This document shows, in pieces, positions 34,920-43,189 of a stretch of DNA of 64,000 nt. This DNA comes from Afifella aestuarii. Its GTDB lineage: Bacteria > Pseudomonadota > Alphaproteobacteria > Rhizobiales > Afifellaceae. Location: the NCBI RefSeq assembly GCF_004023665.1, contig NZ_SAUF01000002.1:496001-560000 (forward strand), written 5' to 3'. Numbering within the stretch: position 1 is the stretch's first letter; the number at the start of each line of letters is the position of its first letter. The notes beneath the pieces are model-generated. The model did no database searches. It was not told the origin of the DNA and saw only the letters and a list, made by a program, of their open reading frames with translations. A program made the translations under genes and the position numbers.

Positions 34920-36293
34920 TTGCAAACATCCTTCACCCTTCAGCAGCTCGCCGATCCGCGCATCGAGGAAGCCGATGCCATTCTGCGCAAATGCGTGCAT
35001 TGCGGCTTCTGCCTCGCCACCTGCCCGACCTATGTCGAACTCGGCAACGAGCTCGATAGTCCGCGCGGGCGCATCTATCTCATCAAGGATATGCTGGAAG
35101 CAGAGAAGCCGGCGACGGCGGAGGTCGCGCTCCATATCGATCGCTGTCTCTCCTGCTTCTCCTGCATGACGACCTGTCCGTCCGGGGTCGATTACATGCA
35201 CCTCCTCGATCAGGGGCGGCGGCATATCGAAGAGACCTATCGCAGGCCCTGGCACGACCGGGCGCTGCGGGCCGTTCTGGCGCATGTCATGCCTTATCCG
35301 GCGAGGATGCGGGCTGCCCTCGTCACCGCCCGATACGGCCGGCCCCTGGCGCCGTTGCTCGCCCGCATGGGGCGGCCATTCGACCGGCTTGCCATGATGC
35401 TGCGCCTGGCGCCCAAGCGGCTGCCCGCGAAAATCCAGGCATCGGAGACGGGTCACGCCTTTCCGGCCAATGGTGCCAGAAAGGGCCGTGTGGCGCTTTT
35501 GACGGGCTGCGCGCAATCGGTGCTCGATCCGGGTATCAACGCCGCCACGATCCGGCTTCTCACCCGCCTCGGCATCGAAGTCGTGCTGCCGAAGGGCGAG
35601 GGCTGCTGCGGCGGCCTCGTCCACCATATGGGGCAGGACGAAAAGGCCCTGCCGATGGCGCGCGCCAATATCGACGCCTGGCTGAAAGAGATCGACGGCG
35701 AGGGGCTCGATGCCATCCTCGTGACGACCTCGGGCTGCGGCACGACGATCAAGGATTATGCGCATCTGTTGAAGGGGGAGCCCGCCTATCGCGAGAAGGC
35801 GGAGCGCGCATCGTCGCTTGCCCTCGACATCAGCGAATATCTCGCTCGTCTCGATCTGCCCGCACCCCGCCGCCGAACCGGCCTCAAGGTCGCCTACCAC
35901 GCCGCCTGCTCGCTTCAGCATGGCCAGAAGGTGGTGAAGGAGCCGCGCACGCTCCTGGCGGAGGCGGGATTTGAGGTTCTGGGCATCCCCGAAGGCCATC
36001 TGTGCTGCGGCTCGGCCGGCACCTACAACATTCTGGAGCCGGAGATCGCGGCGAGGCTGCGCGACCGCAAGGCGGCGAATATCGAAAGCGTGGCGCCGGA
36101 GGTGGTGGCGACCGGCAATATCGGCTGCATCACGCAGATCGGCTCCGCGATGGAGATCCCGGTCCTCCATACCGTCGAGCTCCTCGACTGGGCGCATGGT
36201 GGCCCGCCGCCGGAAGCCTTTGCCGGGCACGCGCTGGAACCAACGCGGAGCAAAGCCGCTTCGTCTTCTGAAAGGCCGCTTGCCGTCTCCTGA
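34920..36293 (+). CDS. glcF: Glycolate oxidase iron-sulfur subunit GlcF
   Basis: A 457-aa protein with two ferredoxin-type 4Fe-4S sets (CVHCGFCLATCPTY near 25-38 and CLSCFSCMTTCPSGV near 76-90) and two CCG domains (GCCGGLVHHMG, then CCGSAGTYN). It takes electrons from GlcDE toward quinone. The start is TTG at 34920 just after the glcE stop, with GGGGAG upstream; no ATG fits before the conserved LQQLADPRIEEAD region. Confidence 0.9.
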   Translation: MQTSFTLQQLADPRIEEADAILRKCVHCGFCLATCPTYVELGNELDSPRGRIYLIKDMLEAEKPATAEVALHIDRCLSCFSCMTTCPSGVDYMHLLDQGRRHIEETYRRPWHDRALRAVLAHVMPYPARMRAALVTARYGRPLAPLLARMGRPFDRLAMMLRLAPKRLPAKIQASETGHAFPANGARKGRVALLTGCAQSVLDPGINAATIRLLTRLGIEVVLPKGEGCCGGLVHHMGQDEKALPMARANIDAWLKEIDGEGLDAILVTTSGCGTTIKDYAHLLKGEPAYREKAERASSLALDISEYLARLDLPAPRRRTGLKVAYHAACSLQHGQKVVKEPRTLLAEAGFEVLGIPEGHLCCGSAGTYNILEPEIAARLRDRKAANIESVAPEVVATGNIGCITQIGSAMEIPVLHTVELLDWAHGGPPPEAFAGHALEPTRSKAASSSERPLAVS

Positions 36294-36315
36294 CGGCGGT
36301 CGCAAGGAGGACGCA

Positions 36316-36843
36316 ATGACGTTCCACCGAAAAGCCGCGGGCGCCACTCTTGCTCTCGGTCTCGTGCTCGCTATGCCGCTTCTGCCGACAGGGCTAGCCC
36401 ATGGGCAGAGCGCGCCGACTGAAGCTGAGCCGAGCACGCCGGGGGAGGACATGCCCGCGCCGACGCCGCCCGAAGACATCGTTCCCGATGCGCAGCCTTC
36501 CCCGCAAAGTGAGACGAACGATCCCGAGCGGGCGATGAGCCTGCTCATGCGGCTGACCGGCCGTTGGGCGCCGACCGACGAAAGCTGTCAGGCGCAGGAC
36601 GGCGCCGACGTGCCTTTGCGCATCGAGCGGGGCGGCCTGACGGATGGAGGCCGCTCCTGCCGGTTCCTCGATCTCAGAAGTCCTTCCGAGGATCGTCTCG
36701 ACGCGACGGCGGCCTGCGGCGAAGCTGAGGGGGCGGAGAGTTCCGAGGAATTCGGGCTGGAGCTCGATGAGACGGGAGCGCTGACCCTGACGCGTCCCGA
36801 CGGTGAGACGGCACGCTTTTTCCGTTGTCTCGACGAGGCCTAG
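36316..36843 (+). CDS. Secreted protein of unknown function
   Basis: A 175-aa product. A signal peptide covers residues 1-~30 (ATLALGLVLAMPLLPTGLAHG core), then ~40 Pro/Glu-rich residues, then a small domain beginning MRLTGRWAPTDESC with Cys pairs at SCQAQDG, SCRFLD, AACGEAE and FRCLDEA that could form disulfides. AAGGAGG precedes the ATG. It follows glcF by 22 nt and may be cotranscribed. No family recognised. Confidence 0.7.
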   Translation: MTFHRKAAGATLALGLVLAMPLLPTGLAHGQSAPTEAEPSTPGEDMPAPTPPEDIVPDAQPSPQSETNDPERAMSLLMRLTGRWAPTDESCQAQDGADVPLRIERGGLTDGGRSCRFLDLRSPSEDRLDATAACGEAEGAESSEEFGLELDETGALTLTRPDGETARFFRCLDEA

Positions 36844-36972
36844 CCGCCGCGTCGCCGCGTGTGAGCCCTGCATCCCTCTGCCGGCTGATATGTGCCGCGA
36901 AACCAAAGGAAGCCCGGGTCCGTTCCCCGAGTGAATTCCATGAACACTCGACGGAAGGGAGCAAGCATCCTG

Positions 36973-37770
36973 ATGGATCTTCAAATCTCAGATCGTGTCG
37001 CGCTGATCACTGGCGCAAGTGGCGGCATCGGCTTCGAAACGGCGCGGCTCCTGGCGGAGGAGGGCGCGAAGCTCGTTCTTTCCGACCTTCGCATCGACGA
37101 GCTCGAAGAGGAGGCGAAGCGCCTGCCGACCGACGCCCTGTGCATGGCAGCCGACGTCACCGACCAGGAAGCCGTCGATGCTGTCGCCGCCGCCGGGCGC
37201 GAGCGCTTCGGCAGGATCGATATCGTCGTGCATGCCGCAGGCGTGACGGGGGCCAAGGGTGATCCCATCGACATGAGCGATGAGGATTACCGGGAGGCCT
37301 GGGACATCGATTTCATGTCGGCGGTGCGTGTGGCGCGGGCGACTTTGCCCGGCATGCGCGACGCGAAATGGGGGCGCTTCATCTGTGTGACCTCGGAAAA
37401 CGCCGTGCAGCCCTATTGGGAAGAAGCCACGTACAATGCCGCGAAGGCTGCGCTCTCCGCATTCGTCAAGAACATCTCCTATCGGGAGGCGAAGAACGGC
37501 ATCCTCTGCAACACCGTAGCGCCCGCCTTCATCGAGACGCCGATGACGGATGAGATGATGAAGCAGCGCGCCGAGAAGCTCGGCGTCTCTTTCGAAGAGG
37601 CGATCCAGAGCTTCCTCGATGAGGAACGGCCAGGGATCGCCTTGAAACGGCGCGGGCAGGCTTCGGAGGTTGCCGCGGCGATCGCGCTTCTTGCCTCCGA
37701 GCGCGGCTCCTTCATCAACGGCTCAAACCTGCGCGTCGACGGCGGTTCGGTGCAATCCGTGCAGACGTAA
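36973..37770 (+). CDS. SDR family oxidoreductase
   Basis: A 265-aa classical short-chain dehydrogenase. TGASGGIGFETARLL near residue 13 binds NAD(P), VHAAG is the NAG-type motif, and YNAAKAAL carries the catalytic Tyr and Lys; the Ser is in ICVTSENAV. The C-terminus (FINGSNLRVDGGSVQSV) is usual for the family. The substrate cannot be told. The ATG at 36973 was chosen by homology of the N-terminus (MDLQISDRVALITG). It ends 7 nt from the convergent XRE gene. Confidence 0.88.
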   Translation: MDLQISDRVALITGASGGIGFETARLLAEEGAKLVLSDLRIDELEEEAKRLPTDALCMAADVTDQEAVDAVAAAGRERFGRIDIVVHAAGVTGAKGDPIDMSDEDYREAWDIDFMSAVRVARATLPGMRDAKWGRFICVTSENAVQPYWEEATYNAAKAALSAFVKNISYREAKNGILCNTVAPAFIETPMTDEMMKQRAEKLGVSFEEAIQSFLDEERPGIALKRRGQASEVAAAIALLASERGSFINGSNLRVDGGSVQSVQT

Positions 37771-37777
37771 GGGGGCG

Positions 37778-38185
37778 CTATTCGCTGCGGCTGGCGCTGT
37801 CGTGCAGCCGGCCAAGACGCTCTGCGGCCTCCGACAGGCGGCGCGACAGAAGGAGAGCTTCGCTTGAGAGATGCGCAATCTCCGTGCGCAGCATCGCCGC
37901 TTCCTGAGCCATCGGATCCTCGTCGGCGGGCGCCACGCCGCGGCCGATCAGAAGCCACATCGGGCTGACGCCGAGGATGCCGGCGAGCATGTTGAGGCGG
38001 TTCGCCCGCGGCTCGGCACGATCGTTTTCCCACTGCGACAGCGTCGAGGTTTTGACGCCGAGACGGCGGGCGAGCTGCGCGGTGGAGAGGCCGATGGCGT
38101 CACGGGCGCGGACGATGCGGCCGCCGAGTGTGTCGCCGTCATCGGCATCAAAATCGGTCGGGCTGCTTGTCGTGGCGGCTTCCAT
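37778..38185 (-). CDS. XRE-family transcription regulator
   Basis: A 135-aa protein with one helix-turn-helix of the Cro/C1 type (residues ~33-88: GGRIVRARDAIGLSTAQLA, then GVKTSTLSQWENDRAEP). A helical C-terminal part (~95-135) may dimerise. The gene is divergent from the AI-2E family permease gene, and a 14-bp inverted repeat lies in the gap, a likely operator. Confidence 0.88.
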   Translation of the reverse strand: MEAATTSSPTDFDADDGDTLGGRIVRARDAIGLSTAQLARRLGVKTSTLSQWENDRAEPRANRLNMLAGILGVSPMWLLIGRGVAPADEDPMAQEAAMLRTEIAHLSSEALLLSRRLSEAAERLGRLHDSASRSE

Positions 38186-38245
38186 GCTTAATTCCCCCAG
38201 GGACTGGCGCGGTAGAGCATGCCGGGCGGCACACTATTGATCATC

Positions 38246-38259
38246 TGATCGAACGATCA
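38246..38259. promoter_or_regulatory. Candidate operator in the XRE/permease gap
   Basis: tgatcg-aa-cgatca is a perfect 6+6 inverted repeat around two bases, midway between the divergent starts at 38185 and 38346. An extra tgatca lies 8 nt to the left. Such sites suit an XRE dimer; binding is inferred. Confidence 0.45.
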
Positions 38260-38345
38260 CACGGGGCCTGCGATCGCAACGGGTGCGTAGTCGCGCGGCA
38301 GCGCTCGCGTTTTGCCCCGCACTCTCATCGTTTGGAGAAAACATA

Positions 38346-39410
38346 TTGCACGAAGACGGCAAAGAATCCACCGGCCGCATCGTCTCCCGCACCGCGATTT
38401 TCCTTGCTGGTGTCGTGGTTCTCTTCGTTTTGTGGAAGGCGACGTCGGCTCTTCTTCTGGTCTTCGCCGGTCTCGTGCTGGCGGCGGCTTTGAGCTTTGC
38501 CTCCGACGGCCTGCACCGGCTGACGCGGTTGCCGACGCGCCTTGCGAAGATTTTCATCTATCTGGCGGCTTTCGGGGCGATCTTTGCGGTGATCGGCTGG
38601 GGCGGAGCGACGCTCGCGGCACAGGCGAGCGATCTCCTGGCGCGGACCGACAGTTTGATGCGCAATTGGGGCGACCAGCTCTCGCAGCTCGGTTTCAGCT
38701 TCATCAAGCCGAACGGCGACGTTCAGCTCTCTGAGATGACGCCGAACCTGAAGGCAATGATGGGCGATGTGGGACGCGTCGTCAGCCTTATGTTCGGCAG
38801 TCTCGCCAATGCGCTGATCGTCGTGTTCCTCGGCATTTTTCTGTCCTGGTCGCCGACGACCTATCGCGACGGGGTTTTGCATCTCGTCCCCGTCAAGCGG
38901 CGCGAACGTTTTCGCGAGGTGATCGAGGCGGCCGCGGAAAATCTCGGCTGGTGGATGGCTGGCCAGGCGATCAGCATGACGATCATCTTTTCGGCGAGCT
39001 GGATCGTGCTCTGGCTGATCGACATGCCCTATGCGTTCCTGCTGGCGTTGCAGGCGGGGCTTCTTGCCTTCATTCCGACGCTCGGTCCCGCGATCGCAGG
39101 TGTGGTGATCATCCTGGCCGGTCTGTCGGTTTCGGGGACGATGGCTCTTTGGGGGGTGGGCGCCTACGTCCTGATCCAGGGGCTCGAGAGCAATATCACG
39201 CAGCCGCTGGTGCAGCAGCGCACAACGTCGCTGCCGCCGGCGCTGACCCTTTCCACGCAGCTCGTCTTTGCCGCCGTTCTGGGCGGGCTGGGGATGGCGC
39301 TCGCCGTGCCTCTCCTGGCCGTCTCCATCGTCTTCGTGCGCGAGCTTTACGTGAAGGACGAGCTCGAAGGCGGAGAACTGCTCGCAGATGATGACCGGGA
39401 TCCCGTTTAG
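38346..39410 (+). CDS. AI-2E family permease-like membrane protein
   Basis: A 354-aa polytopic protein of the PF01594 family: two N-terminal helices (IFLAGVVVLFVLWKA, LLLVFAGLVLAAALSF), a third near 90, a cytoplasmic or periplasmic loop, then several C-terminal helices, including GLLAFIPTLGPAIAGVVIIL. Members are proposed exporters of autoinducer-2 or act as ion/proton antiporters; the substrate here is unknown. The start is probably TTG at 38346 (GGAG upstream); GTG at 38283 is the alternative. Confidence 0.83.
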   Translation: MHEDGKESTGRIVSRTAIFLAGVVVLFVLWKATSALLLVFAGLVLAAALSFASDGLHRLTRLPTRLAKIFIYLAAFGAIFAVIGWGGATLAAQASDLLARTDSLMRNWGDQLSQLGFSFIKPNGDVQLSEMTPNLKAMMGDVGRVVSLMFGSLANALIVVFLGIFLSWSPTTYRDGVLHLVPVKRRERFREVIEAAAENLGWWMAGQAISMTIIFSASWIVLWLIDMPYAFLLALQAGLLAFIPTLGPAIAGVVIILAGLSVSGTMALWGVGAYVLIQGLESNITQPLVQQRTTSLPPALTLSTQLVFAAVLGGLGMALAVPLLAVSIVFVRELYVKDELEGGELLADDDRDPV

Positions 39411-39469
39411 TGGCGATCGAGCGGCGCCTGCCTGCGCGGTTTGGCGTTCCAAAGCGTGTCTGACGGTGG

Positions 39470-39514
39470 CAAAAAAAACGCCCCGGTCCGCAAGAAGCGG
39501 GCCGGGGCGTTTCG
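39470..39514. terminator. Bidirectional intrinsic terminator
   Basis: acgccccgg at 39478-39486 pairs with ccggggcgt at 39502-39510, with an inner stem. Eight A before it and TTT after it serve the convergent L,D-transpeptidase (minus) and permease (plus) genes. Confidence 0.88.
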
Positions 39515-39537
39515 GTGCAGCGTTCGAGGGTAAACGC

Positions 39538-40167
39538 TTAGCGAACGATAACCTTGGTGCCGACCTTGGCGAGATAGTGCAGCTCGATCACGTCATGGTT
39601 CATCATGCGGATGCAGCCGGAGGAGACGTTGTGCCCGATCGTCCACGGCTCGTTGGTGCCATGGATGCGGTACATCGTGTCCTTGTTGCCGTCGTAGAGG
39701 TAGAGGGCGCGGGCGCCGAGCGGGTTGTCCGGGCCGCCTGGCATGCCGCTGGAATATTCGACGAGCCGCGGCTCGCGCTCGATCATCTCCTTGGGAGGTG
39801 TCCAGGTCGGCCAGTCGGCCTTGGCGCCGACATGCACCTCGCCGGTCCAGCCGAAGCCTTCGCGCCCGACGCCGACGCCGTAGCGGATCGCCTCGCCGTT
39901 GGGCAGCGTGTAGTAGAGAAACTTGCTCTGGGAATCGATGATGATCGTGCCCGGCGCTTCCGGTCCGTCATAGGCCACAATGTGGCGGCGATACTCAGGC
40001 GCCGGCCCACGCTGATGGCTTTGATGCGGCTGAATCGTGACGAGCTGCCGCTGCACGGGATCGAAGTAGCGCAGCGTCTGCGCCTGAGCCGTGACTGGCG
40101 CGAGAGTGGCAAGGACCACCGCCAGAGCGGCCGATGAAGCAAGGGTTCGGGCAAGAACGTTGCGCAT
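39538..40167 (-). CDS. L,D-transpeptidase (YkuD), copy 1 of 3
   Basis: A 209-aa exported protein: signal peptide residues 1-~30 (ASSAALAVVLATLAPVTAQA core), then a YkuD domain ending in HGTNEPWTIGHNVSSGCIRM with the catalytic Cys. It forms 3-3 cross-links in peptidoglycan or attaches proteins to it. GGAGG precedes the ATG at 40167. The next gene on the same strand is a paralogue. Confidence 0.92.
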   Translation of the reverse strand: MRNVLARTLASSAALAVVLATLAPVTAQAQTLRYFDPVQRQLVTIQPHQSHQRGPAPEYRRHIVAYDGPEAPGTIIIDSQSKFLYYTLPNGEAIRYGVGVGREGFGWTGEVHVGAKADWPTWTPPKEMIEREPRLVEYSSGMPGGPDNPLGARALYLYDGNKDTMYRIHGTNEPWTIGHNVSSGCIRMMNHDVIELHYLAKVGTKVIVR

Positions 40168-40311
40168 GAGTGCCTCCGATTTCGCAGCGCGGGGAAGGTG
40201 GGGCGCTCCCCACCGCTGCGTCATTTCGGCACATAAATGCGCGACACATTCGAATCGTTCCATGCGGACGAAAAGTGACGCGAATGCGTCACTTTTGCGC
40301 CGATGGACACG

Positions 40312-40929
40312 TCAAAGGACGATGACTTTCGCCCCCGGCTTTACGCGATTGTAGAGGTCGATGATGTCGTCGTTGACGAGACGAATGCAGCCTGACGAGA
40401 CGTTGAGGCCGATCGTCCAGGGCTCGTTGGTGCCGTGGATGCGGTAGAGCGTGTCGCGGCCGCCGTCGAAGAGATAAAGCGCGCGGGCGCCGAGCGGATT
40501 GCTCGGACCGCCAGGCATGCCGTTGGCGTATTTCTTCAGGCGCGGCTCGCGGGCGATCATTTCCTGCGGCGGAAACCAGCGCGGCCACTCGCTCTTGCGC
40601 GCGACATGCACTTCGCCGTCCCAGCCGAAGCCCTCTCGTCCGACGCCGATGCCGTAGCGCACGGCCCGATTGTGCGACAGGACATAATAGAGGAAGTGCT
40701 TGTTGGTATCGATGATGATCGTGCCGGGTGCCTCCCTCGTGGAGAAGCGCACCGTCTGCCGGTGATATTTTGCCGGCGGCTTGCGGTTCTTCGAGTAGCG
40801 CTGATCGACTTCCACGAAGCCGCCGCTCACGGGATCGAAGAATGTGAGCGCCTGGGCGCTGCCGAAAAGTCCCAAGACGAGAATGGCGATGGCCGGCAGG
40901 CCCGCGCGGATCAGTCTGCGATGAAACAT
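40312..40929 (-). CDS. L,D-transpeptidase (YkuD), copy 2 of 3
   Basis: A 205-aa paralogue of its neighbour with a signal peptide (AGLPAIAILVLGLFGSAQA) and the catalytic block HGTNEPWTIGLNVSSGCIRL. The whole YkuD domain lines up with copy 1 without large gaps (shared GVGREGFGW, GMPGG, NPLGARALYL). It lies ~145 nt upstream of copy 1, consistent with tandem duplication. Confidence 0.92.
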   Translation of the reverse strand: MFHRRLIRAGLPAIAILVLGLFGSAQALTFFDPVSGGFVEVDQRYSKNRKPPAKYHRQTVRFSTREAPGTIIIDTNKHFLYYVLSHNRAVRYGIGVGREGFGWDGEVHVARKSEWPRWFPPQEMIAREPRLKKYANGMPGGPSNPLGARALYLFDGGRDTLYRIHGTNEPWTIGLNVSSGCIRLVNDDIIDLYNRVKPGAKVIVL

Positions 40930-41137
40930 GCGATCAACCTCTTACTCCTTGCAAACTTTCTAGAAAGCCGGTCACGCGCCCACAAGTCGCGCATGACGGT
41001 GCAACGCACATGCGGTCAGAGGTGTGGCGCATCTGCCATTGTCGCACGCCACTTGCCGCGTGCTCCGAGACGGGCTCGGAGCACCACGGCAGACAGCTCT
41101 CTTGTGGGATTTGAGACGAGTGGCCGGGTGCGCTCGG

Positions 41138-42166
41138 TTAAAGCACGACGACTTCGGTGCCGACGCCGACCTGATTGTAGAGCTCGATCACGTCCTCATT
41201 GCGCATGCGGATGCAGCCGGAGGAGACGGCATGGCCGATCGTCCAGGGCTGGTTGGACCCGTGGATGCGGTAAAGCGTCGAGCCGAGATAAAGCGCACGG
41301 GCGCCGAGCGGATTGTCCGGCCCGCCTTCCATATGGTCGGGAAGACCCGGCTGGCGCGCTTTCATCTCTTCAGGCGGATACCAGGAGGGCCATTCCGCCT
41401 TGCGCGTCACCTTATGCTTGCCGGCCCATTGAAAGCCCGGCCGGCCGACGCCGACGCCATAGCGTTTCGCCTTGCCGCCCGCCTGGACGAGATAGAGGTA
41501 GCGATTGTTGGTATCGATGACGATCGTGCCGGGTGCCTGGCTCGTGTCGTAATCGACGATCGTCGGAAGATAGGCGGGGTCGATCGAACGCGCGGCCGGA
41601 CGGGCCGCAACCTGCGGCGCTGCAGGGGCGGCACGTGGTGCATTCACCGGGGTGACGGGGCGCATCTGACGCGGCGCGGGGCGCGCGACGGCGCGCGGCT
41701 CCTGGCGCAGATAGACGGGCGTCGGATAGCCTGCGGGATTGGCGCGCGACGGCATCTGCCGTTGCGTCGGGGGCGGCGCGATAAAGCGGGCCGGTTGATT
41801 GCGGGAACGATAAACCGCGCGCGGCTGAGGCTGCGGCGCCTGTGGCCCGGCATAGAGGCGGCGCTGCGGCTGCGCATAAAGCTGGCGCTGCGGCTGCGCG
41901 TAATACTGCGCCCGCGGCTGCGGATCGAAGAGAACCTGGAGAAGACCGCGCTTTTCGACGACGACCTGAGGGCGGCGGGAATCGGCCAGCATGATCGGGC
42001 GCGCAGCGGCTCCCTGGGCCGGTCCGGCCGCCAATTGCGACAGCCATTCCTGCTGCAATTCGGCTTTGAGCGGCACGGACGGTTTGCCGCCCGACCCGGC
42101 CATCGTCGCCTGAGGTGTGAGCGCGCCAAGGCTCAGCACTGCAAGCGTGAGAAGAACCTGCTTCAT
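41138..42166 (-). CDS. L,D-transpeptidase (YkuD) with long Gln/Pro-rich linker, copy 3 of 3
   Basis: A 342-aa relative with a signal peptide (MKQVLLTLAVLSLGALTPQA) and ~140 residues rich in Gln, Pro, Arg and Tyr (repeats like QPQRQLYAQPQRRLYA) that may reach through the periplasm or bind the wall. The YkuD domain ends in HGSNQPWTIGHAVSSGCIRM. GAGGG precedes the ATG at 42166. It is more diverged than copies 1 and 2. Confidence 0.9.
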   Translation of the reverse strand: MKQVLLTLAVLSLGALTPQATMAGSGGKPSVPLKAELQQEWLSQLAAGPAQGAAARPIMLADSRRPQVVVEKRGLLQVLFDPQPRAQYYAQPQRQLYAQPQRRLYAGPQAPQPQPRAVYRSRNQPARFIAPPPTQRQMPSRANPAGYPTPVYLRQEPRAVARPAPRQMRPVTPVNAPRAAPAAPQVAARPAARSIDPAYLPTIVDYDTSQAPGTIVIDTNNRYLYLVQAGGKAKRYGVGVGRPGFQWAGKHKVTRKAEWPSWYPPEEMKARQPGLPDHMEGGPDNPLGARALYLGSTLYRIHGSNQPWTIGHAVSSGCIRMRNEDVIELYNQVGVGTEVVVL

Positions 42167-42398
42167 AGAAACCCTCGTCACCCAGCGTCGCAGTCGGTTG
42201 AGATTGCGGCAGTTTTTAAGAGATGCAGACGACGCTAGTGCGAGGCTGACAAATGCGGGTAAACGCCGCCCCGAAACCCGAAAATGCAGTGAATTTCGGG
42301 TTGCCGAAGAGGCTTAAGGAAGGGTGAATGGGGTCGGCGGGGCGCGGAAATGGCGGCAGAGCGATGATAACTCATGCGAGACGAGGAGGCGAAGGCCT

Positions 42399-43064
42399 GT
42401 GAGCGAAAGTGACGAGACAGGCGAGACGAAGGGCCTGGTGCGCGAGGATGACGGCCAGAGCCGCTGTTTCTGGTGCGCGGGCGATCCTCTCTACCGCGCC
42501 TATCACGACCGCGAATGGGGCCGGCCTGTCGAGGACGATATCCGGCTTTTCGAAAAGATCTGTCTGGAAGGCTTTCAGGCCGGCCTCTCGTGGCTGACGA
42601 TCTTGCGGAAGCGGGAGAATTTCCGCGCCGCCTTCGCCGGCTTCGATTTTCGCGAAGTCGCGCGCTTCGGCGAGCCGGAGGTCGAGCGTCTTCTCAAGGA
42701 TGCCGGCATCATCCGCCATCGCGGCAAGATCGTTTCCACGATCAACAATGCCAAACGGGCGATCGAGATCGTGGAAGAGACGGGCTCTCTCGCGTCGTTC
42801 TTCTGGAGTTTCGAACCTCATGAGCACGCAAGGCCCGAACGCCTCGACCATGCAACGCTCGTGAAACTCGCCCACACGGAGGAATCGGCCGCCCTCTCCA
42901 AAACGCTGAAGAAGCGCGGCTGGTCGTTTGTCGGGCCGACGACCGTTTATGCGTTCATGCAGGCGATGGGCCTCGTCAACGATCACATCGAAGGCTGTTT
43001 CTGCCGCGACGAGGTGGAAGAGGCGCGCCGGGCTTTCACGCGGCCGCTCCCGAAAGGGGCGTAG
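42399..43064 (+). CDS. tag: DNA-3-methyladenine glycosylase I
   Basis: A 221-aa Tag enzyme that removes 3-methyladenine from DNA. The zinc site is visible: the N-terminal RCFWC with YHDREWG supplies Cys and His, and NDHIEGCFC near the end supplies the others. FEKICLEGFQAGLSW and TVYAFMQAMGLVNDH are family signatures. The GTG at 42399 follows GAGGAGG and is preferred over an ATG at 42324. Confidence 0.92.
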   Translation: MSESDETGETKGLVREDDGQSRCFWCAGDPLYRAYHDREWGRPVEDDIRLFEKICLEGFQAGLSWLTILRKRENFRAAFAGFDFREVARFGEPEVERLLKDAGIIRHRGKIVSTINNAKRAIEIVEETGSLASFFWSFEPHEHARPERLDHATLVKLAHTEESAALSKTLKKRGWSFVGPTTVYAFMQAMGLVNDHIEGCFCRDEVEEARRAFTRPLPKGA

Positions 43065-43189
43065 GACATCCAATCGAAAGGGACGGTGTCTTCCCATTTA
43101 GCCGAAAAGCCTAGGCGCCCCGTGTCGAGCCGACGCTGCCCGCCCGGTTGCCGCTCCATCCTGCTTCGGCTAGGAGAAGCCCGGCTCTG

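Noticed and set aside
34458..36548. A 696-codon open frame on the minus strand
   Set aside because: It covers glcE, glcF and the secreted-protein gene in antisense and has no domain.
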